This document shows positions 31,560 through 40,833 of a DNA stretch of 41,280 nucleotides, piece by piece. The notes below the pieces were generated by a model. The model saw only the letters and a list, made by a program, of their open reading frames with translations, did no database searches and was not told where the DNA came from. The position numbers and the translations under genes are program-made. The DNA is taken from the NCBI GenBank assembly GCA_002706985.1, contig PAKP01000014.1, forward strand, positions 1 through 41,280, in the 5' to 3' direction. Numbering within the stretch: position 1 is the stretch's first letter; every line of letters begins with the position of its first letter. Origin of the DNA: Sneathiella sp. (GTDB lineage: Bacteria > Pseudomonadota > Alphaproteobacteria > Sneathiellales > Sneathiellaceae).

Positions 31560-32614
31560 CTTGCCCTCGGGTCAAAGAATTTATACATCAGGTCTGAAAA
31601 TACATTCAGACAGACAAAAACTAGGCCGACGACCACTGTGCCCCCAAGGACAGCATTCATGTCAGCGGAGAGCAGAGCCGTTGTGATATAGGAGCCAATG
31701 CCTGGCCAGGCGAAAATGATCTCGGTCAGAACAGATCCTTCGAGCAGGCCAGCGTAGCTCAACGCAATAACGGTAATCAATTGAACCTTTATGTTGCGAA
31801 AGGCATGCCGCCAGATCACCGTCCATTCAGGAAGGCCTTTGACCCGGGCTGTTATGACATACTCCGAACTCAGCTGTTCCAGCATAAAGGAACGGGTCAT
31901 CCGGCTGATATAGGCAAGACTGTAATAGCCGAGCAGAGATGCCGGCAGGATGATATGGCTCATGGCATCCTTTAATACGGTCCAGTTTCCGTCCAGAAGG
32001 CTATCAACCAGTATCATGCCTGTCACCGATGGAACAATATCGACATAAAAAATGCCGACACGACCGGGGCCTCCGACCCACCCGAGAATGCCGTAAAAGA
32101 TCAGGAGGCCAACAAGGCCAAGCCAGAATATGGGCATGGAATAACCAATCAGGGCGACAAAGCGGGCAATCTGGTCTATCCAGCTGCCACGCCGGACGGC
32201 AGCAAGAACGCCGAGTGGCACACCGATCAAAACGCCGATGAATGTTCCAAGCGTCGCGAGTTCCAACGTCGCCGGGAAGACGCGACGGATATCCTCGGCG
32301 ACCGGTCGGGCGTTCAGGAGCGATTGTCCGAAGTCGCCTTGCAGGATATCGCCGATGTAATAGAAAAACTGGACTATGACCGGCTGGTCCAGCCCCATTG
32401 CCCGATAGGCGGCTTCATATGCTTCCTTGCTTGCGCGTTCTCCTACAACGGAGATAACAGGATCAATCGGCATTACCCGGCCGATGATGAAAGTTACGAA
32501 CAGCAGGCCAATCATTGTCGCGACTATAGTCCCGACTGTCCGCAACACGGGAAGCAGGGCTTTGGACAAGGGCGACTTCCGCCGCCCTCGTTCCGGGTCT
32601 GTAGCTACGGTCAT
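31556..32614 (-). CDS. Peptide/nickel-type ABC transporter permease (DppB-like)
   Basis: The 352-residue permease has six membrane helices and the DppB-type N-terminal region (TFIIGRVMPIDPVISVVGERASKEAYEAAYRAMGLDQPVIVQFFYYIGDILQGDFGQSL). The EAA loop is RVKGLPEWTVIWRHAFRN. An unusually long N-terminal extension of about 25 residues precedes the first helix. It lies ten bases after the binding-protein gene. Confidence 0.94.
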   Translation of the reverse strand: MTVATDPERGRRKSPLSKALLPVLRTVGTIVATMIGLLFVTFIIGRVMPIDPVISVVGERASKEAYEAAYRAMGLDQPVIVQFFYYIGDILQGDFGQSLLNARPVAEDIRRVFPATLELATLGTFIGVLIGVPLGVLAAVRRGSWIDQIARFVALIGYSMPIFWLGLVGLLIFYGILGWVGGPGRVGIFYVDIVPSVTGMILVDSLLDGNWTVLKDAMSHIILPASLLGYYSLAYISRMTRSFMLEQLSSEYVITARVKGLPEWTVIWRHAFRNIKVQLITVIALSYAGLLEGSVLTEIIFAWPGIGSYITTALLSADMNAVLGGTVVVGLVFVCLNVFSDLMYKFFDPRAR

Positions 32615-32624
32615 TTATCCTGCG

Positions 32625-34229
32625 TTACTTGGTGACCGGCCAGTAGGCAACGGCTGTAATGGCGCCACCCAAATTGAGGTTTTTCACATTGCTCCTGCGA
32701 CCGGTTTGCTCATCCTTCTGGAACATGATGGCGAAGGGCGCTCGTGCCTGAAATTCACGTTGGATATCTTCATACATTTTCTTTCGCACATCACGATCGC
32801 CCTCAATAACTGCGGCTTCCGTCTTTGCCGTTAGATCGCCGGGATCCCAGGCGTTTCGCCAGGCCAGCAGGCCTGTTGCTTTTGCTTCTTCCGAATTATC
32901 GGGGTTATAGGCGAATGTTCCGGCGTTCGTCTGCGGATCAGGATAGTCCGGTCCCCAGGCACCGACATAAACATCGAGATCGCGCGCGCGATAGCGCGTC
33001 AATGTCTGCTTACCTGTTCCGATTGTAATGTTGAGCTTAATGCCTGCCTGTGCAAAGGTATTTTGTAACGACTGCGCAATTTCCACACGCTCCTGCGCTT
33101 CACGAACACCGGCTTCGACTTCCAGATTCTCGACACCGGCTTCCTTCAACAGAGCTTTGGCTTTTTCGACGTCAAGCGTATATGGCTGATCATCAATGGC
33201 CCCGAGATAGGTTTTCGGCAAGAAGGACTGATGGATCCGATACTGCCCATTCAGGAAACTGTCCTGCATACCTTTGTAGTCGATAAGATATTTGATTGCC
33301 TCGACAACTTTGGGCTTGGAAAGTTCGGGGTGGTTCTGATTGAGCGAGATATACATGAGGCGTCCACGCAGTTCACTGTCAATGGAAATTCCCTCTTTAC
33401 CGGTAACGCCGGCCACATCTTCCGGATTCAGGTTACGTGCAACATCAATATCGCCTTTTTCCAGCAGCAAGCGCTGTGTCGCGCTTTCCTGAATGTGGCG
33501 GACGATAACCCGCTTCATGGCAGGCGCGCCAAGATAAAAATCTTCATTTGACTGCAGTGTAACGGATTCGCTTGGCTTCCAGCTGACAACTTTATAGGCA
33601 CCGGATCCGGCGGAATTGGTTTTCAGCCATTCATTCCCGAGATCACCGTCCTTTTCATTCTCCATAACCAGCTTTTTATCGACAATGGCGCCGACGGTTG
33701 CGGTCAGGCAATTAAGAACAAAGGATGTGGCGTATTTCTTGTCGGTCGTGATTTTGAGCGTATTGCCATCGGCAACAATCGTTTCGGTTATATTTTCAGG
33801 GGTGAAGCCGAATTGCGTCAGGATAAAAGACGGCGTTTTCGCTAAAGTGACGACCCGGCGCAAGGAAAACTCAACATCCTCTGCTGTTACCGGATTGCCG
33901 GAATGAAAGTTCACGCCTTCCCGGATATTGAAAGTAATGGTGCGGCCGTCCTCTGATACCGTCCAACTTTCTGCAAGGTCCGCTTCATATCCTTTATCAA
34001 GGTTTAGCGGATCAAAATTGACCAGACGGCCATAGACGTTCCGAATGACGTCACTGCCGGCAAATTCGAATGATTCCGCGGGGTCCAGCGTCGTGATATC
34101 GTCGATACGGTTGGCGATAACCAGCATATCCGCGGGTGTTTCCGCAACCACCGGGGTTGCCGGAATGGCCATCGTTCCTATAAACACGCCAAATACTGCA
34201 CTCAATGCAAATTTCTGTAATTTTTTCAT
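32625..34229 (-). CDS. ABC transporter substrate-binding protein, family 5 (peptide/nickel type)
   Basis: The 534-residue protein has a Sec signal peptide (MKKLQKFALSAVFGVFIGT..., cut near VVAETP). The mature part is a family-5 solute-binding protein (IDDITTLDPAESFEFAGSDVIRNVYGRLVNFD; WTVSEDGRTITFNIREGVNFHSGNPVTAEDVEFSLRR). Ligands in this family include di- and oligopeptides, nickel, opines and sugars; none can be fixed here. It is the first gene of the minus-strand importer operon. Confidence 0.93.
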   Translation of the reverse strand: MKKLQKFALSAVFGVFIGTMAIPATPVVAETPADMLVIANRIDDITTLDPAESFEFAGSDVIRNVYGRLVNFDPLNLDKGYEADLAESWTVSEDGRTITFNIREGVNFHSGNPVTAEDVEFSLRRVVTLAKTPSFILTQFGFTPENITETIVADGNTLKITTDKKYATSFVLNCLTATVGAIVDKKLVMENEKDGDLGNEWLKTNSAGSGAYKVVSWKPSESVTLQSNEDFYLGAPAMKRVIVRHIQESATQRLLLEKGDIDVARNLNPEDVAGVTGKEGISIDSELRGRLMYISLNQNHPELSKPKVVEAIKYLIDYKGMQDSFLNGQYRIHQSFLPKTYLGAIDDQPYTLDVEKAKALLKEAGVENLEVEAGVREAQERVEIAQSLQNTFAQAGIKLNITIGTGKQTLTRYRARDLDVYVGAWGPDYPDPQTNAGTFAYNPDNSEEAKATGLLAWRNAWDPGDLTAKTEAAVIEGDRDVRKKMYEDIQREFQARAPFAIMFQKDEQTGRRSNVKNLNLGGAITAVAYWPVTK

Positions 34230-34502
34230 GGAACAAACCTCTCTGCCGTTAAGAAATAGCGTTTGTTTCTTCGACCTTGGTGGTGTTTCTTATTTTCATT
34301 AAGGCCTTTATCATAGAGAAAAAGGTTCGCACTTTACGAGTTGGCTGTCGAGCGAGAATTCACGCCGGTATTTGATATATTCGGGGAAAACCTGGCCTAA
34401 AGCGTCTGTCTTACGATTTTGCTGCACATTTGATTTGGCTCATTTTACGCGATAAATAATAGGCTAGAATTATCCCGATAAAAGACACAAAGGACTTGGT
34501 TA
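34230..34502. other. Divergent promoter region between family-5 binding protein and Lon-like protease
   Basis: These 273 bases contain no convincing gene. They must carry the promoters for the two divergent genes. The GGAAC at 34230 is 12, not 16, bases from a CGTT, so I do not call it an EcfG site. AAAGGACTTGGTT precedes the protease start. Confidence 0.5.
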
Positions 34503-36950
34503 ATGGCGGAAGGCAAAGCATTACCTGCTTCGAAACTATGCCGTAAATATGATCTGACAGCGCTTGGTTTTAAAGAAACGTCAGAGCTTGAAGACTTGCA
34601 TGAGCCCCTGGGGCAGGATCGCGCTATTCAGGCTATCCGCTTTGGTATCGGCATACGCCATCAGGGTTTTAATCTCTTCGCGTTTGGTCCTCCCGGGTCA
34701 GGAAAAACTGAAATTATTCATCGATATCTTGAGCCCGAAGCGTCATCCCTGCAGGTTCCGGAGGATTGGTGTTATGTGAACAATTTTACGGCACCTGATC
34801 ATCCAAAAGTATTGCGTCTTCCGGCGGGGAAGGGGCGCGAACTCGCACAGCAAATGGAAAACCTTACGGAAGAGGTCCGGGTTGTGATTTCCGCCGCCTA
34901 TGAAAGTGAAGATTACCGGACCAGACTTGATGTGATTACCGAGCAGTTCAAGCTGCAGCAGGAAGAGGCGTTTGAGGACCTGCAGAAAAAGGCGACCGCA
35001 AAGAATATTGCAATTGTACGCACGCCAATGGGGCTGGCATTGGCGCCGTCACGGGATGGCAAGGTTATTGACCCGGAAGTCTTTTCCAAACTTCCAGCGA
35101 CGGAACAGGAGCGCATTAAGAAAGAGATTAGTGAATTGGAAGGGGAACTCCAAGCGGCCGTTCGGATGCTACCGGAGTTGGAACGAAAGCAGCGTCAGGA
35201 GATCAAGAAATTAAATCGGGAAGTCACCAGTTTCGCGGTCGATCACCTGATTGATGAAACCCGGGAGCGATGGGAGGATTGCGAGGAGGTTGTCACGTTC
35301 CTGGACGAAGTGCAGAATTACGTTATTGAGCATAGCGACGTTTTTCGTCTCAGTCGGGATGAAGCGGTAGAGGCCATTCCGGCCAAAATGGTTGCGGATT
35401 TTGTCAGGCAGCAGGATCGTGTCATAAGCAATTGCCAAGTTAATGTGCTTGTCAGTCATGATGCGCATGGTGGTGCGCCGGTTGTTTATGAAGACAATCC
35501 GACAGTTGAGAATTTGCTAGGCCGGATCGAGCATCGTTCGGAATTTGGCTCGCTTGTAACTGATTTCCGTCTCATAAAACCGGGAGCCCTCCATAGGGCG
35601 AATGGCGGTTACCTTATCCTGGATGCGCGCCGGTTGCTATTGCAACCCTACGCGTGGGAAACACTTAAACGGGAACTGCGCAGTTGTGAAATCCGAATTG
35701 AATCGCTGACGCAAATGATGTCGCTTGGGAACATTGCCAGCTTGCAGCCGGAGACCATCCCGCTGGACGTTAAGGTTATTCTGATCGGCGACCCATTGTT
35801 GTATTATATGTTGAGCCAGAATGACCCCGATTTCCATAACCTCTTCAAAGTGCCGGTTGATTTTGATGACCGCCTAGAAATCTCCCATGATGCCGTTGGT
35901 CTTTATGCAAGATACATCGCGACTGAAGCACGAAAGCACAAGTTGTTGCCGTTGACACGAGATGCGTTGGAAACGGTAATGGAGAGAATGACACGGCTGA
36001 CAGGAGATTCGGAACGTCTTTCCAATCACGTACGATCTCTTTCTGATTTATTGTCGGAAGCGGATCATTGGGCGACCTCTCGCGGTGCCTCGCAGATTGA
36101 TGCACAAGACGTTAAACAGGCAATAAAGGCTCATATATATCGCTCTGACCGGATGCGGGAACGAACACAAGAGCAGTTCCAGCGCGGGACGATGATGCTT
36201 GATACGTCCGGCGCGAAGGTCGGCCAGATCAATGGTCTATCTGTTCTGCAACTCGGAGATTTTGCCTTTGGCCGCCCCAGCCGGATTACGGCGCGGATAC
36301 ATCTCGGTCGAGGCCGGGTTATAGATATTGAGCGGGAAGTTGAACTCGGAGGTCCGCTTCATTCCAAAGGCGTCTTGATCCTGTCGAACTTTATTGCCGC
36401 TCGCTATAGCGAGGATAAGCCGCTGTCGCTGAATGCGAGTCTGGTGTTCGAGCAGTCTTATGGTGGCGTGGATGGCGATAGCGCCTCGTCGGCGGAGTTG
36501 TATGCCCTGTTGTCCGCACTTGCCGATATTCCGATAAAGCAGTCGCTGGCAGTGACCGGATCGGTGAACCAGTTTGGCGAAGTGCAGGCCATTGGAGGCG
36601 TCAATGAAAAAATCGAGGGTTTTTTTGATCTCTGTAAATTTCGCGGGCTGACCGGAGAACAAGGAGTGATGATCCCAGAATCAAACGTCAAAAATCTGAT
36701 GCTGAAAGACGGCGTTCTCGAAGCTGCGGAAAAGGGAAAATTTCATATTTATCCTGTTCGAAGCATTGATGAAGGAATTGAAATTTTGACGGGTGTGACC
36801 GCAGGTCAGCCGGATGAGTCTGGCGGTTATCCGTTGGAAACTGTTAATGGCCGGGTCAAGACACGGCTTGAAGCCTTTGCTAATGCAGCGCGAAAATACA
36901 GCAGGCCGGGCAACGATGCGACGAAATCGGAGGCGGGCGATGATGGCTGA
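34503..36950 (+). CDS. Lon-family ATP-dependent protease (AAA_32 / LonC-LonB-like)
   Basis: The 815-residue protein belongs to the Lon-like group with a split AAA domain. Walker A GPPGSGKT is at residues 62-69. A long helical insertion follows (about 110-290), then the rest of the AAA domain with YLILDARRLLLQP and VKVILIGDPLLYYML. The C-terminal Lon protease domain (about 570-770) has the Ser-Lys dyad: Ser660 in GDSASSAEL and Lys703 in GGVNEKIEGF. It is cytoplasmic and has no N-terminal substrate domain of classic LonA. No membrane helices like those of archaeal LonB are seen. The last bases overlap the Usp-like gene. Confidence 0.93.
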   Translation: MAEGKALPASKLCRKYDLTALGFKETSELEDLHEPLGQDRAIQAIRFGIGIRHQGFNLFAFGPPGSGKTEIIHRYLEPEASSLQVPEDWCYVNNFTAPDHPKVLRLPAGKGRELAQQMENLTEEVRVVISAAYESEDYRTRLDVITEQFKLQQEEAFEDLQKKATAKNIAIVRTPMGLALAPSRDGKVIDPEVFSKLPATEQERIKKEISELEGELQAAVRMLPELERKQRQEIKKLNREVTSFAVDHLIDETRERWEDCEEVVTFLDEVQNYVIEHSDVFRLSRDEAVEAIPAKMVADFVRQQDRVISNCQVNVLVSHDAHGGAPVVYEDNPTVENLLGRIEHRSEFGSLVTDFRLIKPGALHRANGGYLILDARRLLLQPYAWETLKRELRSCEIRIESLTQMMSLGNIASLQPETIPLDVKVILIGDPLLYYMLSQNDPDFHNLFKVPVDFDDRLEISHDAVGLYARYIATEARKHKLLPLTRDALETVMERMTRLTGDSERLSNHVRSLSDLLSEADHWATSRGASQIDAQDVKQAIKAHIYRSDRMRERTQEQFQRGTMMLDTSGAKVGQINGLSVLQLGDFAFGRPSRITARIHLGRGRVIDIEREVELGGPLHSKGVLILSNFIAARYSEDKPLSLNASLVFEQSYGGVDGDSASSAELYALLSALADIPIKQSLAVTGSVNQFGEVQAIGGVNEKIEGFFDLCKFRGLTGEQGVMIPESNVKNLMLKDGVLEAAEKGKFHIYPVRSIDEGIEILTGVTAGQPDESGGYPLETVNGRVKTRLEAFANAARKYSRPGNDATKSEAGDDG

Positions 36951-37794
36951 ACAAATGACTCACAGATATCGCCGTATATTGCTTCAGATCGATGCGGCGA
37001 CGCATTGCCGCGACACGATAGGAACGGCGATGGATATTGCGGCGCGGCTGAATGGGGAGGTGAAGGGAGTATTTATCCAAGATCGCAATCTCGCCGTGGC
37101 TGGCACTCTTGGCTTCGTTCGCGAAATCCGGCTTTCTTCTCCAGCAGGTCATAGCCTGGAGACTCTTACCGTTGAAGCCCAGTTGCGGGCCATGGCGCGC
37201 AGTGTTCAACGTCAGCTGGAGCGGGAAGCGGTGCGTCGCAAGATGACAGTGGGATTCCGCGCAATCAGCAGTGACGCACAAACGGAGGAAGAAGAGATTC
37301 GGGATGCCGACCTGGTCATTGTTGAGAGTACGGGGCGTCTGCATTCCCGTAATTTCAGGGGACATCTTACAACCCGCCTCTCCCTGATAGGGCTCGTTCG
37401 TCCGACGCTTTTTCTGAAAGGGAGCAAGAGGCTGGCTCCTGAAGTGGCCGTGGTATGCGATACCCCCGATGCCGCCGAGCGGGGTGTGGTGGCTGCAACC
37501 AACCTTCTTAGCAGGGCACCGGAACATATCGCACTTGTTCCATTTAACCTCAATGCCCAAGAGCAGAGGGAGCTATCAGGCATTGCCGAAAATATAAATA
37601 AAGATTTGGCCGGAGATGCTCCTAAAAATGTCTGCGAGGTTCAATCTGTGGTAACTGATGGCAGGGGACTTGTTGAAAATCTGGCGCCTGTAGAGTGTAT
37701 TGTTGTGATAACGGTTGGGGGTCCGTTTCTAGGAGATCCCATGAATTTGGAGCCTCTTTTTGTCAGCCGTCACCCGTTGTTATGTATTCAATAA
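36940..37794 (+). CDS. Universal stress protein (UspA-like)-domain protein
   Basis: The start is ATG 36940 or 36943, with GGAGG just upstream, overlapping the Lon-like gene's stop at 36950. The 284 residues begin RRILLQIDAATHCRDTIGTAMDIAARLNGEVKGVFIQD, a Usp-like alpha/beta start; the ATP-binding G-x2-G-x9-G motif of classic UspA is not obvious. A central helix rich in Arg and Gln follows, then a second, weaker Usp-like half (VAVVCDTPDAAERGVVAATNLLSR). The gene is coupled to the protease, suggesting a joint stress role. Confidence 0.72.
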   Translation: MMAEQMTHRYRRILLQIDAATHCRDTIGTAMDIAARLNGEVKGVFIQDRNLAVAGTLGFVREIRLSSPAGHSLETLTVEAQLRAMARSVQRQLEREAVRRKMTVGFRAISSDAQTEEEEIRDADLVIVESTGRLHSRNFRGHLTTRLSLIGLVRPTLFLKGSKRLAPEVAVVCDTPDAAERGVVAATNLLSRAPEHIALVPFNLNAQEQRELSGIAENINKDLAGDAPKNVCEVQSVVTDGRGLVENLAPVECIVVITVGGPFLGDPMNLEPLFVSRHPLLCIQ

Positions 37795-37848
37795 AGATGG
37801 CAGGTCTGGCCCCTCTTGTTTAACTCGCACTGTCTGTAAGAGATTTGT

Positions 37849-39084
37849 ATGACAAACGCTGATATAACGGAAAATCAGGTCGAACTTAAAAGAAAGCTGA
37901 CCCTCCCGCTGCTTACGCTCTATGGGTTGGGTGTCACTGTTGGTGCCGGCATATATGTGCTTGTTGGGGCAACTGCGGCACAGGCAGGTTTGTATGCGCC
38001 AATTTCATTTCTTATTGCGGCCGCAGTTGTTTCTTTTACCGGATTTACGTATGCGGAAATGTCGACACGATATCCGGTAAGTGCAGGGGAAGCCGCTTAT
38101 GTCCGCGCTGGCTTGAATTCAAGAACCCTGACGTTGATCGTTGGGTTGCTCGTGGCTGCGTCAGGGATTGTGTCTTCTGCTGCCGTCTCAATTGGGGCCG
38201 CGGCGTATGTCGGCGAAATTATATCGCTGCCTCCGGTTTTTCTGACGACGGCCATTATTCTGATTGTCGGGGCCTTGGCGGTATGGGGCATATTGGAATC
38301 CGTATTTATTGCCGCTATCTTCACAGTCATAGAGCTAGGGGGGCTGAGCCTGGTGATTTATTACGGGATCAGTTCCGATCCCGCCATCCTGACTGAACTG
38401 GGTGATCTCGTCCCGCCGTTCGAGATTTCTGTCTGGGGCGGTATACTCTCCGCCAGCCTGTTGGCTTTTTTCGCATTTGTCGGTTTTGAGGATATTGCGA
38501 ATGTGGCGGAAGAAGTTGTCGAACCCCATAAAACGCTGCCATGGGGGATTATTCTTACGCTTCTTGTTGCGACGATTGCCTATTTTCTAGTTGTTTCGGT
38601 CGTTGTTCTTATAGTTCCCATGGCAGAACTCGCAGGTTCCGCCGCGCCTCTTGCCCTCGTCTTTGAAAAATCCGGAAATGCGACAGGCGGAATTTTTCAT
38701 CTGATCGCTATCGTTGCCACAACCAACGGCGTTTTGATTCAGATTATCATGGCGTCACGCGTAATATATGGTCTGGCCAAGCAAAAGAATCTACCATCCT
38801 TCCTTGCGACGGTTCATCCGGTAACAAGGACGCCGCTGATCGCGACCGCTGTCATCGTTGCGCTTGTACTGATCTTTGCCACGCTTTTGCCAATAGACAG
38901 ACTTGCACAGGCCACGTCGTCAATTGTTCTAACTGTGTTTTTCCTGGTGAACCTATCACTGATCCGGCTGAAAATGACCAGTGATGAACCGACGGGGAAT
39001 GTATTTGTCGTGCCGATCTGGGTTCCGGTCCTGGGGGTAATTTCAAGTACCGCCTTGCTGGTGACTGGTCTCTTGCCGTTATAA
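37849..39084 (+). CDS. APC-family amino-acid permease
   Basis: The 411-residue product has about 12 membrane helices. The family opening is visible (LTLPLLTLYGLGVTVGAGIYVLVGATAAQAG), as is SFTGFTYAEMSTRYPVSAGEAAYV and FFAFVGFEDIANVAEEVVEP in the middle. It would import or exchange amino acids or polyamines across the inner membrane; the substrate is not known. It stands alone, 54 bases after the Usp-like gene. Confidence 0.93.
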   Translation: MTNADITENQVELKRKLTLPLLTLYGLGVTVGAGIYVLVGATAAQAGLYAPISFLIAAAVVSFTGFTYAEMSTRYPVSAGEAAYVRAGLNSRTLTLIVGLLVAASGIVSSAAVSIGAAAYVGEIISLPPVFLTTAIILIVGALAVWGILESVFIAAIFTVIELGGLSLVIYYGISSDPAILTELGDLVPPFEISVWGGILSASLLAFFAFVGFEDIANVAEEVVEPHKTLPWGIILTLLVATIAYFLVVSVVVLIVPMAELAGSAAPLALVFEKSGNATGGIFHLIAIVATTNGVLIQIIMASRVIYGLAKQKNLPSFLATVHPVTRTPLIATAVIVALVLIFATLLPIDRLAQATSSIVLTVFFLVNLSLIRLKMTSDEPTGNVFVVPIWVPVLGVISSTALLVTGLLPL

Positions 39085-39156
39085 AGCAACGTGGCAACTT
39101 AGAACTAGGGACTTATTTGTTTATTTTGTCCCGTTGATCGGGAATACGCCAGGGGG

Positions 39157-39963
39157 TTAGCGTAGCAAAGACTTTCGATCTTTAAACCAGGTCAAAAGAT
39201 ATAGTAACCGTTTTCCAGCGCCGTTACTGAGCTTGTACCAGAACCGATAGAAGGGGTGCAGGAACTTGGTCATCCCTGTTATTTGCTTCGCCTTTTCGAA
39301 ACGTTCATCTCCGATCGTGGAGGGGCCGTCGAGGTCAGGGGTTGCAGGGGAGGGGTGTATGAGGAGCGTTTCAAGCCCGGTCTGCCAGGCACGGCTGTGA
39401 ATAATATCCACCGGGACCCAGTTTTTCTGCATGAATTTTAGGAGTCTTTTGGCACCTTCAATTGTTAGCAGATAAGCATAGGCCCCGCTTGGAGAAGTCG
39501 GGACCCGGGTGATGCTGTAGTCGTGGCGCAGGGCTGCAAGTCGACGAAAGCCGATGTCAAATACCTTGCCATGTCCGACAAAGCGGATCAGGTCCCAGTG
39601 AAGGGAGGCACTCTGGATGTCTTCAAGAACGTCTTTGAAATCCTCTGCGAGAAAGACATCGTCTTCGAGGATCAGGGCGCTCGGGATTTTTTCGGCTACC
39701 ATCTTCTCATATATTTTCCTGTGAGAGAGCAGGCAGCCGATTTCTCCGGCTTTCAAGTCTTTACCGAAATAACGTCGCCGCTTCTCGCGATCATATTCGG
39801 GAAGATTATCTATATCGAGCTGATAACCATCGACGGCTTCGATAAAAGTCGGGCTGAGCCCGACAATGACGAGCCGGTCTGTCATATCTGCGCGTCGGTG
39901 ATCGTCTTTTAGCCTGTTGATAACGAAGACAGGGGGCAGAGTGTCTGGAGTCGAAGGCTGCAA
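39157..39963 (-). CDS. Family 25 glycosyltransferase (lipopolysaccharide type)
   Basis: The 268-residue protein matches GT25: PVFVINRLKDDHRRADMTDRL at the start, IEAVDG, GEIGCLLSHRKIYEKMV and the metal-binding ALILEDDVFLAEDF. Then PSGAYAYLLTIEGAKRLL follows. Such enzymes add galactose or other sugars to lipopolysaccharide core or capsule. No other sugar-chain gene is nearby. The last 40 residues are basic and may bind the membrane. Confidence 0.9.
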   Translation of the reverse strand: MQPSTPDTLPPVFVINRLKDDHRRADMTDRLVIVGLSPTFIEAVDGYQLDIDNLPEYDREKRRRYFGKDLKAGEIGCLLSHRKIYEKMVAEKIPSALILEDDVFLAEDFKDVLEDIQSASLHWDLIRFVGHGKVFDIGFRRLAALRHDYSITRVPTSPSGAYAYLLTIEGAKRLLKFMQKNWVPVDIIHSRAWQTGLETLLIHPSPATPDLDGPSTIGDERFEKAKQITGMTKFLHPFYRFWYKLSNGAGKRLLYLLTWFKDRKSLLR

Positions 39964-40022
39964 GTATATTCACCGCTTTTGGATTGTTACAGGCGGATTG
40001 TTAAGCGATGTAAGGTGCGGGA

Positions 40023-40745
40023 TCAAGTTGATTGCGTATTTCGGTTCTTTATTCCCCCGTGCGAAAGCCTATTGAGATATTCCTGACTGTCGAGCTCACG
40101 CAATTTCTGTTGAAGCTCATGGAGATAGCGATCACGGACATTCATCTCATCCAGATGCGCGATCGTATTATTTAGATACTCACGGCAGGTACCAAGATGC
40201 CCTTCACCGGAAGCAAGCAGCCGCGCTGTTTCCTGCATGTCCATTTGGGCGATATAGCGGGGGTGTTTCCGGTTAATGACAAATGTCAGGCCATCCACGG
40301 TCTTCTCCGGTAGGCGAATACGGACATGTTGTGCATTGTAGGATCCGGAAATCATCTCCCGCATCCAGAGGATATCCGTTTCACTTTCGATTTTCTCAGG
40401 CGCAATATGAAAGGCGCGCCCGTTACAGGAGCCGCCATGATCGAGGGCCAGCATCAGACCCGGTTTTTCCGGGCTTCCTCGCCCTATCGACGCCTCAAGG
40501 CAAAAGCGTCGGCGAAAGCCGTAAAGACGCGCTGGTTGCCAGTCCGTGTAATGGAAAGCGGGGTTCCAGAGGAGTGAGCCATAGCCAAAAACCCAAAGGC
40601 CTTCGTCCAGTTTTGCGTTCGCAAGAAACTCCCGTCTTGTCTCGTCCCGCTCCTCATGGGTCAAGGCGTGAAAAGGTCCATGACGTTTGGCTTCGCGAAT
40701 TAGGTTGTCTATTCGTTCTCGATTAATTTCTTCGCGTATCAACAT
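40023..40745 (-). CDS. chaC: ChaC-like gamma-glutamylcyclotransferase
   Basis: The 240-residue protein contains the substrate-binding loop LWVFGYGSLLWNPAFHY and RLYGFRRRFCLEASIGRGSPEKPGLMLALDHG, as in ChaC. It would degrade glutathione (or gamma-glutamyl compounds) to 5-oxoproline. It has about 35 extra N-terminal residues, mostly charged, compared with the minimal domain. It is separated from the GT25 gene by 59 bases and divergent from the DUF1499 gene. Confidence 0.93.
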   Translation of the reverse strand: MLIREEINRERIDNLIREAKRHGPFHALTHEERDETRREFLANAKLDEGLWVFGYGSLLWNPAFHYTDWQPARLYGFRRRFCLEASIGRGSPEKPGLMLALDHGGSCNGRAFHIAPEKIESETDILWMREMISGSYNAQHVRIRLPEKTVDGLTFVINRKHPRYIAQMDMQETARLLASGEGHLGTCREYLNNTIAHLDEMNVRDRYLHELQQKLRELDSQEYLNRLSHGGIKNRNTQST

Positions 40746-40833
40746 GACTTTTATTTTAACTTGTTTGCGATAATTCGCTAATCTGTAATTTCAATTTGGA
40801 AAAGCAAGGCATATTTCGAGGTCGACCATAACA

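Noticed and set aside
34230..34251. GGAAC followed by CGTT upstream of the Lon-like gene
   Set aside because: The spacer is 12 bases, not 16, and the site lies just at the start of the divergent binding-protein gene; not a valid EcfG promoter.
36880..37560. 226-residue minus-strand frame
   Set aside because: It is antisense to the Usp-like gene and its product shows no family features.
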